A stretch of DNA of 6,538 bases, from contig WLHM01000073.1 of assembly GCA_009702725.1 (NCBI GenBank), positions 1-6,538 on the forward strand, given 5' to 3'. Shown one piece after another: positions 1-5,953 of the stretch (its first letter is position 1; each line of letters opens with the position of its first letter). A model generated the notes under the pieces. The model had not been told where the DNA came from. It saw only the letters and a program-made list of their open reading frames with translations, and did not search any database. Position numbers and translations under genes: made by a program. This stretch comes from Actinomycetota bacterium (GTDB taxonomy: Bacteria > Actinomycetota > Actinomycetes > S36-B12).

Positions 1-1
1 G

Positions 2-793
2 CGCGTGCGGGCCTCGGGTCGGCGCATCAAAATGATCTACACCATTCCCTCGTTCCATAATCCAGCCGGAGTATCACAAGGCGCCCAGCGCCGACTTGAA
101 ATTTTGGCCATCGCGCAGCAGGCGCGGATCCTAGTTCTTGAAGACGACCCATACGGCTTGCTCGGCTTTGACGGTGAGGTGCCGCGTGCGATGCGCGCTG
201 ACGACGCCGATGGGGTCATCTATCTAGGCTCATTCTCAAAGACAATCGCTTCTGGACTTCGTGTTGGTTGGGCCGTTGCACCGCACGGGGTGCGCGAGAA
301 ATTGGTGCTGGCTGCCGAATCCGCAGTGCTATGCCCTTCAAACTTCGCGCAACTAACTATCTCGGAGTATCTGGCAACTCAACCTTGGCGCCAACAAATA
401 AAAGTTTTTCGTGAGCTTTATCGGGAGCGCCGCGATGCACTTCTTGATTCACTGCAGGCGATGATGCCCGAAGGCACCACCTGGACTATCCCCGCAGGCG
501 GTTTTTATTCTTGGTTGACATTGCCAAATGGCTTGGACGCAACGGCTATGCTCCCTCGAGCCATTGCAGCACTTGTCGCCTACGTTCCCGGCACCGGCTT
601 TTATGTTGATGGTCAAGGCCGACAGAATTTGCGGCTCTCCTACTGCTACCCAGAACCCGATCGAATTCGCGAAGGTGTGCGCAGGCTGGCAGCGGTCGTT
701 GAAGGTGAGCTTGAGTTGGCAAATACTTTCGGTACCACCAGTGGTCTACATGCCGCTGAAGGTTCATCGGTGCCAGCACCGGATCTGCGGTAA
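2..793 (+). CDS. PLP-dependent aminotransferase, fold type I (3' part; 5' end outside window)
   Basis: This is the C-terminal part of a class I/II aminotransferase of the ARO8/MocR-like group, which moves an amino group between an amino acid and a 2-oxo acid using pyridoxal phosphate. The frame is open to the left edge, so the GTG at 5 is internal; roughly the first third of a typical 400-440 aa enzyme is missing. Counting from that codon, the visible landmarks are YTIPSFHNPAG (11-21, the NPxG region), EDDPY (46-50, Asp and Tyr that contact the cofactor), GSFSKT with the Schiff-base lysine K79, RVGW (86-89), and NLRLSY with R210, the expected substrate-carboxylate arginine. All key residues on this side are present, so the enzyme should be active. 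The substrate cannot be told from sequence. It lies 5 nt upstream of the ligase gene on the same strand, so the two are probably co-transcribed; a link to supplying or recycling alanine is only speculation. Confidence 0.9.
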   Translation, partial: RVRASGRRIKMIYTIPSFHNPAGVSQGAQRRLEILAIAQQARILVLEDDPYGLLGFDGEVPRAMRADDADGVIYLGSFSKTIASGLRVGWAVAPHGVREKLVLAAESAVLCPSNFAQLTISEYLATQPWRQQIKVFRELYRERRDALLDSLQAMMPEGTTWTIPAGGFYSWLTLPNGLDATAMLPRAIAALVAYVPGTGFYVDGQGRQNLRLSYCYPEPDRIREGVRRLAAVVEGELELANTFGTTSGLHAAEGSSVPAPDLR

Positions 794-798
794 AGGGT

Positions 799-1740
799 AT
801 GCAGGTTGTAGTTCTCGCCGGTGGTCTTTCGCCTGAACGTGACGTTTCGCTGCGTTCAGGTCGCCGAATTGCCAAAGCCCTTCGGGCGGCTACTGACTTT
901 GAAGTAATTGAGTCCGATCTTGATGCAACCTTGCTTGCGAGGCTGCGCGCGCAGGCCCCAGATTGTGTAATCCCCGTTCTTCATGGTGCTGCTGGTGAAG
1001 ATGGAGCCCTGCGAGATGTGTTGCAATCGTTGAACATCCCATTCGTGGGTTCAATCGCTGCCGCCTGCCGGCTCGCCTTTGATAAGCCGGTGGCAAAGAC
1101 ACTGCTAAGTAATGCTGGAGTTAACACCCCCGCCGCAGTTGCGCTGCCGCATTCAACTTTTCGCGAGCTTGGCGCAAGTGAGGTGCTCGCTGCCGTGCTT
1201 GATTCCGTTGGCCTGCCTTTGATTGTGAAGCCAACAAAGGGTGGTTCGGCACTTGGTGCTGCCTTAGTTCACGAGGCTGCGCAATTCCCCGCTGCGATGG
1301 TCGGTTCATTCGCCTACAGTGACGTCGCCTTGATGGAGAGTTGGGTCCAAGGAGTTGAGGTTGCAGTTTCGGTGCTCGAAACCCCGACCGGGCCAAAAGC
1401 TTTACCCCTGGCTGAGGTGGTGCCGCTGAGTGAGATTTACGATTACACTGCCCGATATACCGCTGGTACTACTGAGTTTTTCGTGCCGGCAAGGCTTTCG
1501 GCTGAAGTCGCCCAGCGCTGTGCTGATGTTGCACTTACTGCCCATAAGGTCCTCGGCCTACGCGACTGGTCGCGCACCGATCTCATAGTTGATGCAGCTG
1601 GCACTCCGTGGTTCCTCGAGGTAAATGTCGCCCCCGGCATGACCGAGACGTCTTTGTTCCCGCAGTCCCTCGCTGCCGCTGAATTATCACTGGGTGAGAT
1701 CACAGCCCAACTCGTGAACACGGCTATCGAACGCGGCTAA
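799..1740 (+). CDS. ddl: D-alanine--D-alanine ligase (short form, ATP-grasp)
   Basis: This 313 aa cytoplasmic ATP-grasp ligase should join two D-alanines to make the dipeptide used by MurF for peptidoglycan precursors. Its length is close to E. coli DdlB (306 aa). Motifs in order are LAGGLSPERDVSLRSG (6-21, catalytic Glu13), LHGAAGEDGALRDVLQ (61-76), FDKPVAK (94-100), VKPTKGGSALG (143-153, ATP-binding loop), YDYTARY (214-220), SRTDLIVD (258-265) and LEVNVAPGMTETSLFP (273-288, metal-binding Glu274 and Asn276). No key residue is missing. The motif NVAPGMTETSL is a form I associate with actinobacterial ligases; many actinobacteria also have a longer Ddl of about 360 aa elsewhere, so this may be a second ligase. 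The ATG is 5 nt after the aminotransferase stop. The AAAGGG before it is only 1 nt away, too close for a normal ribosome site, so translation is probably coupled to the upstream gene. Confidence 0.93.
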   Translation: MQVVVLAGGLSPERDVSLRSGRRIAKALRAATDFEVIESDLDATLLARLRAQAPDCVIPVLHGAAGEDGALRDVLQSLNIPFVGSIAAACRLAFDKPVAKTLLSNAGVNTPAAVALPHSTFRELGASEVLAAVLDSVGLPLIVKPTKGGSALGAALVHEAAQFPAAMVGSFAYSDVALMESWVQGVEVAVSVLETPTGPKALPLAEVVPLSEIYDYTARYTAGTTEFFVPARLSAEVAQRCADVALTAHKVLGLRDWSRTDLIVDAAGTPWFLEVNVAPGMTETSLFPQSLAAAELSLGEITAQLVNTAIERG

Positions 1741-1752
1741 TACGCCGCAGTG

Positions 1753-1786
1753 TTGAAAGTCATGTTTAGTGAGTCACAACTTTCAA
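1753..1786. terminator. Possible bidirectional hairpin between convergent genes
   Basis: The arms TTGAAAGT (1753-1760) and ACTTTCAA (1779-1786) form an exact 8-bp inverted repeat around an 18-nt loop. It lies in the 42-nt gap between the ligase stop and the stop codon of the convergent permease gene, which the right arm overlaps. The position suits a shared terminator, but the stem is AT-rich, the loop is long and no T-run follows on either strand. The call is therefore weak. Confidence 0.25.
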
Positions 1787-2622
1787 ACAGCCACGAGGCA
1801 AGTACCGACGATAACTATCAAAAGAGCGACCTGATCTGACCTGGCCATCTTCTCTTTAAGGAAGATAAGGGCCAAGAGTGCGACGACTATTGGGTCGAGG
1901 GATCCGAGCACCGAGACTACGCCGAGGTTCCCCTCGTTGGCTGCTGTGAAGAAAGCTAGGTTCGCCAGAGCTAGGGCAACTCCGGCACCCGCGATTGGAG
2001 CGATGCTTCGTCGCGTCAAACCACCCCAGGACCGGTGAACCACGGCTACGACTACAAAAGTGAACAAAATCTGCGGCATCATTGACATCAACAGCGAACC
2101 GGCAACATTGACCCGTGAGCCAATGTCAACCACGACCGTGGCCAGCCCCCAAAATAATGCAGCGCCACCTGCTAAGACGATCGCAATTACTGAGTTGGTC
2201 TCACCGGGCTTAACCTTCATATTGGGCACATAGAAGGCGATAAGCCCGGCGACCGTAACCCCGATGCCGATAACAGATAGCCGTGAAAGTTCCTCGCCCA
2301 TCAAGTACGAATAACCAAGTGGTACCAAGATGCTAGCTGCAGCTACACCGGTGACAACGCCCATTTTCCCGCGCGCAAAAGCCTTGAGTGCGAGGATGGT
2401 TGCGATGAGATTGAAAGAGCCCCCGAGTAGTCCAGGGAGAACATCACTCTTGTCCAGCATCAAGTCGTGGCGAAATACCCCGTTAAGGAGATACGTGATG
2501 GTTGTTGCGGTCGCGCTCACGAGAATGATGCCGTAGACCTTCACTCGTCCGCGGTATCGGCCGATTCCGAATTCCCAGATGCCATATAGGACGGCGCTGG
2601 ACAAGGCGAGAAGTACGTACAC
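1783..2622 (-). CDS. EamA/DMT-superfamily permease, 10 transmembrane helices
   Basis: This 279 aa integral membrane protein belongs to the drug/metabolite transporter superfamily. It has two EamA halves of five helices each. Hydrophobic segments fall near residues 2-20, 29-48, 61-82, 87-107, 115-132, 144-166, 173-195, 206-227, 231-254 and 264-279. The typical half-ending pattern appears twice: a Gly/Lys-Glu turn (YLMGEELSRL near 105-114 and FLKEKMARSD near 254-263) followed by a glycine-containing last helix. Family members export amino acids, metabolites or drugs; the substrate here cannot be inferred. The start is GTG at 2622, chosen because GGAAGG lies 8 nt upstream and the first helix begins immediately. 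The gene follows parB on the same strand after a 112-nt gap and converges on the ligase gene. It is not part of the conserved origin cluster, so it is probably a lineage-specific neighbour. Confidence 0.88.
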   Translation of the reverse strand: MYVLLALSSAVLYGIWEFGIGRYRGRVKVYGIILVSATATTITYLLNGVFRHDLMLDKSDVLPGLLGGSFNLIATILALKAFARGKMGVVTGVAAASILVPLGYSYLMGEELSRLSVIGIGVTVAGLIAFYVPNMKVKPGETNSVIAIVLAGGAALFWGLATVVVDIGSRVNVAGSLLMSMMPQILFTFVVVAVVHRSWGGLTRRSIAPIAGAGVALALANLAFFTAANEGNLGVVSVLGSLDPIVVALLALIFLKEKMARSDQVALLIVIVGTCLVAV

Positions 2623-2630
2623 TCGTGTCG

Positions 2631-2636
2631 CCTTCC
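2631..2636 (-). promoter_or_regulatory. Ribosome binding site of the EamA permease gene
   Basis: On the minus strand GGAAGG sits 8 nt before the GTG at 2622. It decides the start, since the codons around the GTG offer no ATG alternative near the first membrane helix. Confidence 0.6.
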
Positions 2637-2734
2637 GTGGAAAGAAAATCAGACGACACCATCACAGCACTTAAAAGGGGTTGGCTGCAAGGGTTGTGCA
2701 GGTATTAGCTGCAACTAATAAAGTTCGCCACCGA

Positions 2735-3691
2735 TCAGCGGCGGTCAATCAGGTCAGCGATCCGCCGCAAGTCATCACCATCAGCGCACTCAATAACAAT
2801 CTTGCCTCGTGCCGCGTTCTTCATGAACCCATCAAGTTGCACCCTGGTATCAAGTTGGTCAGCGATCCGTTGCTGCACATCATTTACTAAGTCAGCCATT
2901 GCCGTTTCACGACTCTTAGGTGTGCGTGTTCGTTTCGTGCGTTCGCGGCCATCGGCTGCCCCGACAAGAATGAGTTCTTCTACCGATCGCACACTTAAGC
3001 CTTCGGCCACGATGCGCTTTGCCATTTCTTCCATTGACTGCTCATCTTCAAGTGATAACAAAGCGCGAGCGTGGCCTGCGCTAAGTACACCGGCCGCAAC
3101 TCTGCGCTGCACATCAGGCGGTAACCTCAATAACCGCAACGTATTTGAGACTTGCGGGCGCGAGCGACCAATACGTTTAGCTAATTCTTCTTGGGTGCAT
3201 CCGAAGTCAGCAAGCATCTGTGAATAAGCCGCGGCTTCTTCCAAAGCATTTAGATCCGCTCGGTGTAAGTTTTCTAGCAGTGCATCGCGAAGTAACGCAT
3301 CGTCTTCGGTATCGCGGATGATGGCAGGGATCGCAGTCAGTCCAGCTTCACGGCAGGCACGCAAGCGCCGTTCACCGGCAACAAGTTCAAACCCACTACC
3401 TGCCCGGCGCACCACAACGGGTTGCAGTAGGCCAATCTCTTTTATTGAGTAAACAAGTTCAGCCAGTGCTTCTTCTTCGAACACCGCGCGCGGTTGGCGA
3501 GGGTTTGGGACTATCGAATCCAAAGGGAGTTCGGCATAGACAGCTGCGGGGCCGGCGGGCACGCCCGATTCAGCCGTTTCAGTTGGGGGGTTCGCGTTGT
3601 TCTTGGTCTTAGAAGTAACTCGAGGGGTGGTATCGGTTGGAATGAGGGCGCCTAAACCTTTGCCGAGGCCGCGTTTGGTTTGGTTACTCAT
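2735..3691 (-). CDS. parB: Chromosome partitioning protein ParB (CTP-binding, parS-binding)
   Basis: ParB binds parS sites near the origin, clamps and slides on DNA using CTP, and works with the ParA ATPase to segregate the origins. Counting from the ATG at 3691 (318 aa), the order is a basic N-terminus with GLGKGLGALIP (8-18), which contacts ParA; a disordered linker to about residue 50; the N-domain with the CTP-binding GERRLR motif (106-111) and ENLHRADLNALEEA (140-153); the helix-turn-helix near 166-188 (TQEELAKRIGRSRPQVSNTL); and a C-terminal dimerisation segment ending KIVIECADGDDLRRIADLID. Everything needed looks intact. A GTG at 3697 could add two residues, but AGG lies 8 nt before the ATG and only 2 nt before the GTG, so ATG is preferred. 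The gene follows parA after about 100 nt, which contain a likely promoter of its own. Two candidate parS targets are in this window. Confidence 0.96.
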   Translation of the reverse strand: MSNQTKRGLGKGLGALIPTDTTPRVTSKTKNNANPPTETAESGVPAGPAAVYAELPLDSIVPNPRQPRAVFEEEALAELVYSIKEIGLLQPVVVRRAGSGFELVAGERRLRACREAGLTAIPAIIRDTEDDALLRDALLENLHRADLNALEEAAAYSQMLADFGCTQEELAKRIGRSRPQVSNTLRLLRLPPDVQRRVAAGVLSAGHARALLSLEDEQSMEEMAKRIVAEGLSVRSVEELILVGAADGRERTKRTRTPKSRETAMADLVNDVQQRIADQLDTRVQLDGFMKNAARGKIVIECADGDDLRRIADLIDRR

Positions 3692-3747
3692 TGGCACTAC
3701 CTACCCAAATTATGGTGGAGAACCGGCCACTTTTAGTCCGTTTAATC

Positions 3748-3776
3748 ATATTATGTACCTTTATTCCTGTGGATAA
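3748..3776 (-). promoter_or_regulatory. Candidate parB promoter in the parA-parB gap
   Basis: On the minus strand a -35-like TTATCC (3776-3771, three of six consensus bases) is followed after exactly 17 nt by a -10-like TAATAT (3753-3748), about 57 nt before the parB start. The region is clearly more AT-rich than its surroundings. The -35 match is weak, so activity is inferred only from the -10, the spacing and the position. Confidence 0.4.
3768..3776 (-). promoter_or_regulatory. Consensus DnaA box TTATCCACA
   Basis: The minus-strand 9-mer is a perfect match to the bacterial DnaA box TTATCCACA. It is the only perfect copy I found in the window. It sits between parA and parB and shares six bases with the candidate parB -35 element. 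A single box is not an origin; a role in DnaA-dependent control of parB or in titrating DnaA near the origin is inference. Confidence 0.65.
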
Positions 3777-3787
3777 CTCTGGGGATA

Positions 3788-4573
3788 TCACTTGATGGCC
3801 GCGAACTCTAGGGCGGCTTCTCGATAACACAGCGCCCCAGCTGAGGAGGGGTCGTAGGTGAGGACGGTTTGGGAGTATGACGGTGCTTCAGAAAGTCGAA
3901 CTGATCTGGGTATGACTGTTGATAGCACCCTGGTGCCAAAGTGATTGCGCACCTCATCGGCAACCTGAGAGGCCAACCTGGTGCGGCCGTCATACATCGT
4001 CAACAAAATCGCACTGACTTCAAGTTCGGGATTCAAGCTCGCCCGGACCATCTCGATCGTGCGCAGTAGCTGGGATAAACCTTCCAGGGCGTAGTACTCA
4101 CATTGGATTGGTAACAACACCTCTTCGGCCGCAACTAATCCATTTAGGGTAAGTAGGCCAAGGGAGGGTGGGCAATCAATGAGAATGAAGTCCAATGCCT
4201 TGCCCCCGGCCAGCCCAGTGCCCAGGTAGGTGCCGATGGCCCGGGATAAGGCAAACTCTCGCTCTTCAGCATTGACCAGTTCAATCTCGGCCCCGGCCAG
4301 ATCAACGGTAGCCGGCACCCCGAAAAGCCCCGGAATATCAGGGCAGGGTGCAATCGCAGCGGCTAATACTGCCTCCCCGCTTAGCACCTCGTAGATACTC
4401 AGCACGCCCTCAGCGTGAGAAATCCCGAGCGCGGTTGAGGCATTGCCTTGTGGGTCTAGGTCAATTACTAAAACTTGAAAACCGGCTTGGGCTAGGGCGG
4501 CGGCCATATTTACGGTAGTCGTGGTTTTACCCACGCCGCCTTTTTGATTGGCGACAGTGATGATTCGCGTCAC
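3788..4573 (-). CDS. parA: Chromosome partitioning ATPase ParA (Soj)
   Basis: ParA is a deviant Walker ATPase that binds DNA as an ATP dimer and is released by ParB, pulling or guiding the origin region. From the GTG at 4573 it is 261 aa, close to B. subtilis Soj. Motifs are the deviant Walker A KGGVGKTT (11-18, signature Lys11 and P-loop Lys16), Walker A' VIDLDPQGN (36-44, Asp40), Walker B FILIDCPPS (129-137), CEYYALEGLSQL (158-169) and RSVRLSEAPSYSQ (223-235). All catalytic residues are present. No clear ribosome site precedes the GTG; instead the codon overlaps the stop of a 47-codon upstream ORF (GTGA), which suggests translational coupling. The next in-frame stop upstream is TAA at 4600-4598, so no longer form exists in this frame. 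Many actinobacterial ParA proteins carry an N-terminal extension that here appears detached in the upstream ORF. Confidence 0.95.
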   Translation of the reverse strand: MTRIITVANQKGGVGKTTTTVNMAAALAQAGFQVLVIDLDPQGNASTALGISHAEGVLSIYEVLSGEAVLAAAIAPCPDIPGLFGVPATVDLAGAEIELVNAEEREFALSRAIGTYLGTGLAGGKALDFILIDCPPSLGLLTLNGLVAAEEVLLPIQCEYYALEGLSQLLRTIEMVRASLNPELEVSAILLTMYDGRTRLASQVADEVRNHFGTRVLSTVIPRSVRLSEAPSYSQTVLTYDPSSAGALCYREAALEFAAIK

Positions 4574-4713
4574 TCTGGCCAGCCAAGGCCACTGGGTTTA
4601 GAAGTGGTTTCACGTGAAACATCATCCGTGCTCGGGGCTTCAGGCCAACCCAACCCAGACGTCAGGGAATCAACCTTCTTGTTTTCTGGGGTTTGTGGGG
4701 GCATGGCTTTCAT
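4570..4713 (-). CDS. 47-aa ORF bridging rsmG and parA; detached ParA N-terminal extension
   Basis: This small ORF begins at ATG 4713, sharing ATGA with the rsmG stop, and ends at TGA 4570, sharing GTGA with the parA start. It fills the gap exactly. The 47 aa product is hydrophilic, with no membrane helix. It contains SGLGWPE at residues 19-25 and again at 41-47, and VSRET (33-37) encoded by an internal parS. VSRET-type sequence and a Pro-Glu just before the TRIITVANQKGG-like start are familiar from the N-terminal extension of actinobacterial ParA. It therefore probably derives from that extension, separated by a one-base frame change at the GAGTGACG junction. It could be a separately translated peptide, part of ParA made by frameshifting, or an artefact of a sequencing error. 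There is no ribosome site, so translation would depend on coupling to rsmG. A second ATG at 4704 is possible. Confidence 0.6.
   Translation of the reverse strand: MKAMPPQTPENKKVDSLTSGLGWPEAPSTDDVSRETTSKPSGLGWPE
4573..4659 (-). repeat. Repeated heptapeptide SGLGWPE with divergent codons
   Basis: Two copies encode the same seven residues: 4659-4639 (residues 19-25) and 4593-4573 (residues 41-47) of the small ORF. Only the Trp codon is the same; the other six codons differ, and just 13 of 21 bases match. The parS lies between the copies. Confidence 0.8.
4606..4621. promoter_or_regulatory. parS: parS site 1 (ParB-binding centromere)
   Basis: GGTTTCACGTGAAACA contains the perfect 14-bp palindrome GTTTCACGTGAAAC (4607-4620) and matches the B. 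subtilis-type consensus TGTTNCACGTGAAACA except for its first base. It lies 33 bp upstream of the parA start, inside the small ORF, where it encodes VSRET. ParB would load here, and bound ParB could also affect parA expression. Confidence 0.92.
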
Positions 4714-5366
4714 TGTGCCGCACGTCGAGTAGCCAGCACCAAGGTGGTCACCGGATCCACGACCCCCTGTCCGCAGACATCAATTCGAAGATCCATGATC
4801 CCTAACGCTGCAGCCACTGGCGTGGCCTCCGCTAGCTCACTGGAAACGGAACTGCCTTTAAGTGCCACAAGGGATCCACCTGAGCGCAACAGCGGGACCG
4901 TCCAACCCAAGAGTCTGGCAAGAGGTGCCACCGCCCTGGCGGTCACTACATCCACCCCAACCCAATCCCCTTGCTTGGCTAGATCCTCGGCTCGAACTCG
5001 GGTAACTGTGACCTGCTCCTCTAGGCCCAACTCCGAAACCACGGTTGTCAAGAAATTGGCGCGTCGTAAGAGTGGCTCAATAAGCACCAGTTTTAGGTCT
5101 GTTCTAGCTAGGGCCCAGACCAAGCCAGGTAGCCCAGCACCGGACCCAACATCAGCTACCAGTGCCCCTGGGGGAATTAGGTTCTCATTTGGGTCGGCTA
5201 CCACGGCACAGTTCAATAGGTGGCGCGACCAAATCCGCGGTACTTCCCTGGGCCCTATTAATCCCTGCTCAACCCCGGTGCTAGCCAAGATTTCAGCGAA
5301 CGCAACTAACCCGGGGTAAGCCGGTTGGAGCCATTGGGGGAGAGATTCAGTGGGTGAATGTTCCAC
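4710..5366 (-). CDS. rsmG: 16S rRNA (guanine-527-N7)-methyltransferase RsmG (GidB)
   Basis: RsmG uses S-adenosylmethionine to methylate N7 of G527 in 16S rRNA; loss of it gives low-level streptomycin resistance in several bacteria. The 218 aa product has the usual length. Visible landmarks are REVPRIWSRHLLN (40-52), the SAM-binding loop VADVGSGAGLPGL (70-82), LIEPLLRRANFL (95-106), and TARAVAPLARLLGW followed by GGSLVALKG (142-171). The start is GTG at 5366, and an in-frame stop at 5381-5379 rules out a longer form. That stop is also the jag stop, so the two genes are in the same frame, 12 nt apart. The ribosome-site position is occupied by a parS that covers the start codon, with no purine-rich motif, so initiation probably depends on coupling to jag. 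The 3' end overlaps the small ORF by 4 nt. Confidence 0.94.
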   Translation of the reverse strand: MEHSPTESLPQWLQPAYPGLVAFAEILASTGVEQGLIGPREVPRIWSRHLLNCAVVADPNENLIPPGALVADVGSGAGLPGLVWALARTDLKLVLIEPLLRRANFLTTVVSELGLEEQVTVTRVRAEDLAKQGDWVGVDVVTARAVAPLARLLGWTVPLLRSGGSLVALKGSSVSSELAEATPVAAALGIMDLRIDVCGQGVVDPVTTLVLATRRAAQ

Positions 5367-5374
5367 GTGAAACG
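5359..5374. promoter_or_regulatory. parS: parS site 2, covering the rsmG start codon
   Basis: TGTTCCACGTGAAACG matches the consensus TGTTNCACGTGAAACA at 15 of 16 positions, with only the last base different. The central CACGTG supplies the GTG start of rsmG, and the right half takes the place of a ribosome binding site. Its centre is about 753 bp from that of site 1. The site lies within a strong family motif, in the correct origin-proximal cluster. Confidence 0.88.
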
Positions 5375-5378
5375 TCGG

Positions 5379-5942
5379 TTAACTGGTCCGAATGACGACG
5401 CAGCGCTTAGGGTCTTCACCCTCGGACTCGCTACTGAACCCGGCATCGGCGACCGCATCATGAACTACTTTACGTTCAAATGCAGTCATCGGGGCCATCT
5501 TCACTGCCTCGCCGGTGCTACGTGCTTCCTCGATCGCAATCTTCGCTTCTTCGACCAAGGCCGCCCGGCGAGCTGCACGGTGCCCGCCAATATCGAGCAT
5601 CAACCGTGATCGTTCGCCGGTCTCTCTCGCTGCGGCCAACCGGGTCAACTCTTGAAGTGCATCAAGTACGTCACCGCCATCACCAACAAGCAGGTGAAGA
5701 TCTCCGGCCTTAACTTCAACTACCGAGACCATCGCCCTGTTGCCTTCTACATCGATATCAATATCCCCATCAAGGTCGGTGATATCAAGTAGAGCCTCTA
5801 GGTAATCAGCCGCCGCATCGCCTTCACTTTCCAATAGCCGCTGGCCCGATAGTTTGCCTTCACCTTCTTCGGGAGTGGCCTCGTTTTCGGCATCAACAAC
5901 GGCTTCAATTTCTTCTAAAACGGTCTCTGTGTCATCGCTCAT
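5379..5942 (-). CDS. jag: Jag/KhpB-type RNA-binding protein (KH and R3H domains)
   Basis: Jag proteins bind RNA and sit beside yidC in most Gram-positive bacteria; in firmicutes the KhpA/KhpB pair affects cell elongation and division. The product is 187 aa from ATG 5942. It has a strongly acidic N-terminal region up to about residue 30, then a KH domain containing LVGDGGDVLDALQELTRLAA (the GxxG-like GDGG loop), then an R3H domain containing GHRAARRAAL and MTAFERKVVHDAV with the Arg-x3-His signature. The N-terminal Jag_N domain of firmicute proteins is absent, as is usual for actinobacteria. An ATG at 5948 is in frame, but AGGAG abuts it directly; the same AGGAG is 6 nt from the ATG at 5942, so the latter is chosen. 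The gene follows yidC by 9 nt and precedes rsmG by 12 nt. Confidence 0.92.
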   Translation of the reverse strand: MSDDTETVLEEIEAVVDAENEATPEEGEGKLSGQRLLESEGDAAADYLEALLDITDLDGDIDIDVEGNRAMVSVVEVKAGDLHLLVGDGGDVLDALQELTRLAAARETGERSRLMLDIGGHRAARRAALVEEAKIAIEEARSTGEAVKMAPMTAFERKVVHDAVADAGFSSESEGEDPKRCVVIRTS

Positions 5943-5948
5943 AGTCAT

Positions 5949-5953
5949 CTCCT
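5949..5953 (-). promoter_or_regulatory. Ribosome binding site of jag, overlapping the yidC stop
   Basis: AGGAG on the minus strand lies 6 nt before ATG 5942 and 0 nt before ATG 5948, which decides the start. The yidC stop TAG shares its last two bases with it (TAGGAG), so ribosomes ending yidC stop on the jag site. Confidence 0.65.

Noticed and set aside
2697..2713. Small hairpin TGCAG-GTATTAG-CTGCA after parB
   Set aside because: The stem is only 5 bp and no T-run follows on the minus strand, so it is not a convincing terminator. No strong promoter for the permease was seen in the rest of the 2623-2734 gap.
2904..2917. Half parS-like sequence GTTTCACG inside parB
   Set aside because: Only the left half matches; the right half (ACTCTT) does not, so it lacks the palindrome ParB needs.
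2802..3227. A 141-codon open frame on the plus strand inside parB
   Set aside because: It lies wholly antisense to the conserved ParB core and its composition follows that of the opposite strand.
3748..3787. The DnaA box and AT-rich gap as a replication origin
   Set aside because: There is only one perfect box and no cluster; the usual origin lies near dnaA and rpmH, beyond the right edge.
4693..5319. A 208-codon open frame on the plus strand opposite rsmG
   Set aside because: It is the antisense shadow of rsmG, low in hydrophobic order and rich in Ser, Thr and Arg, with no recognisable motif; rsmG itself is clear.
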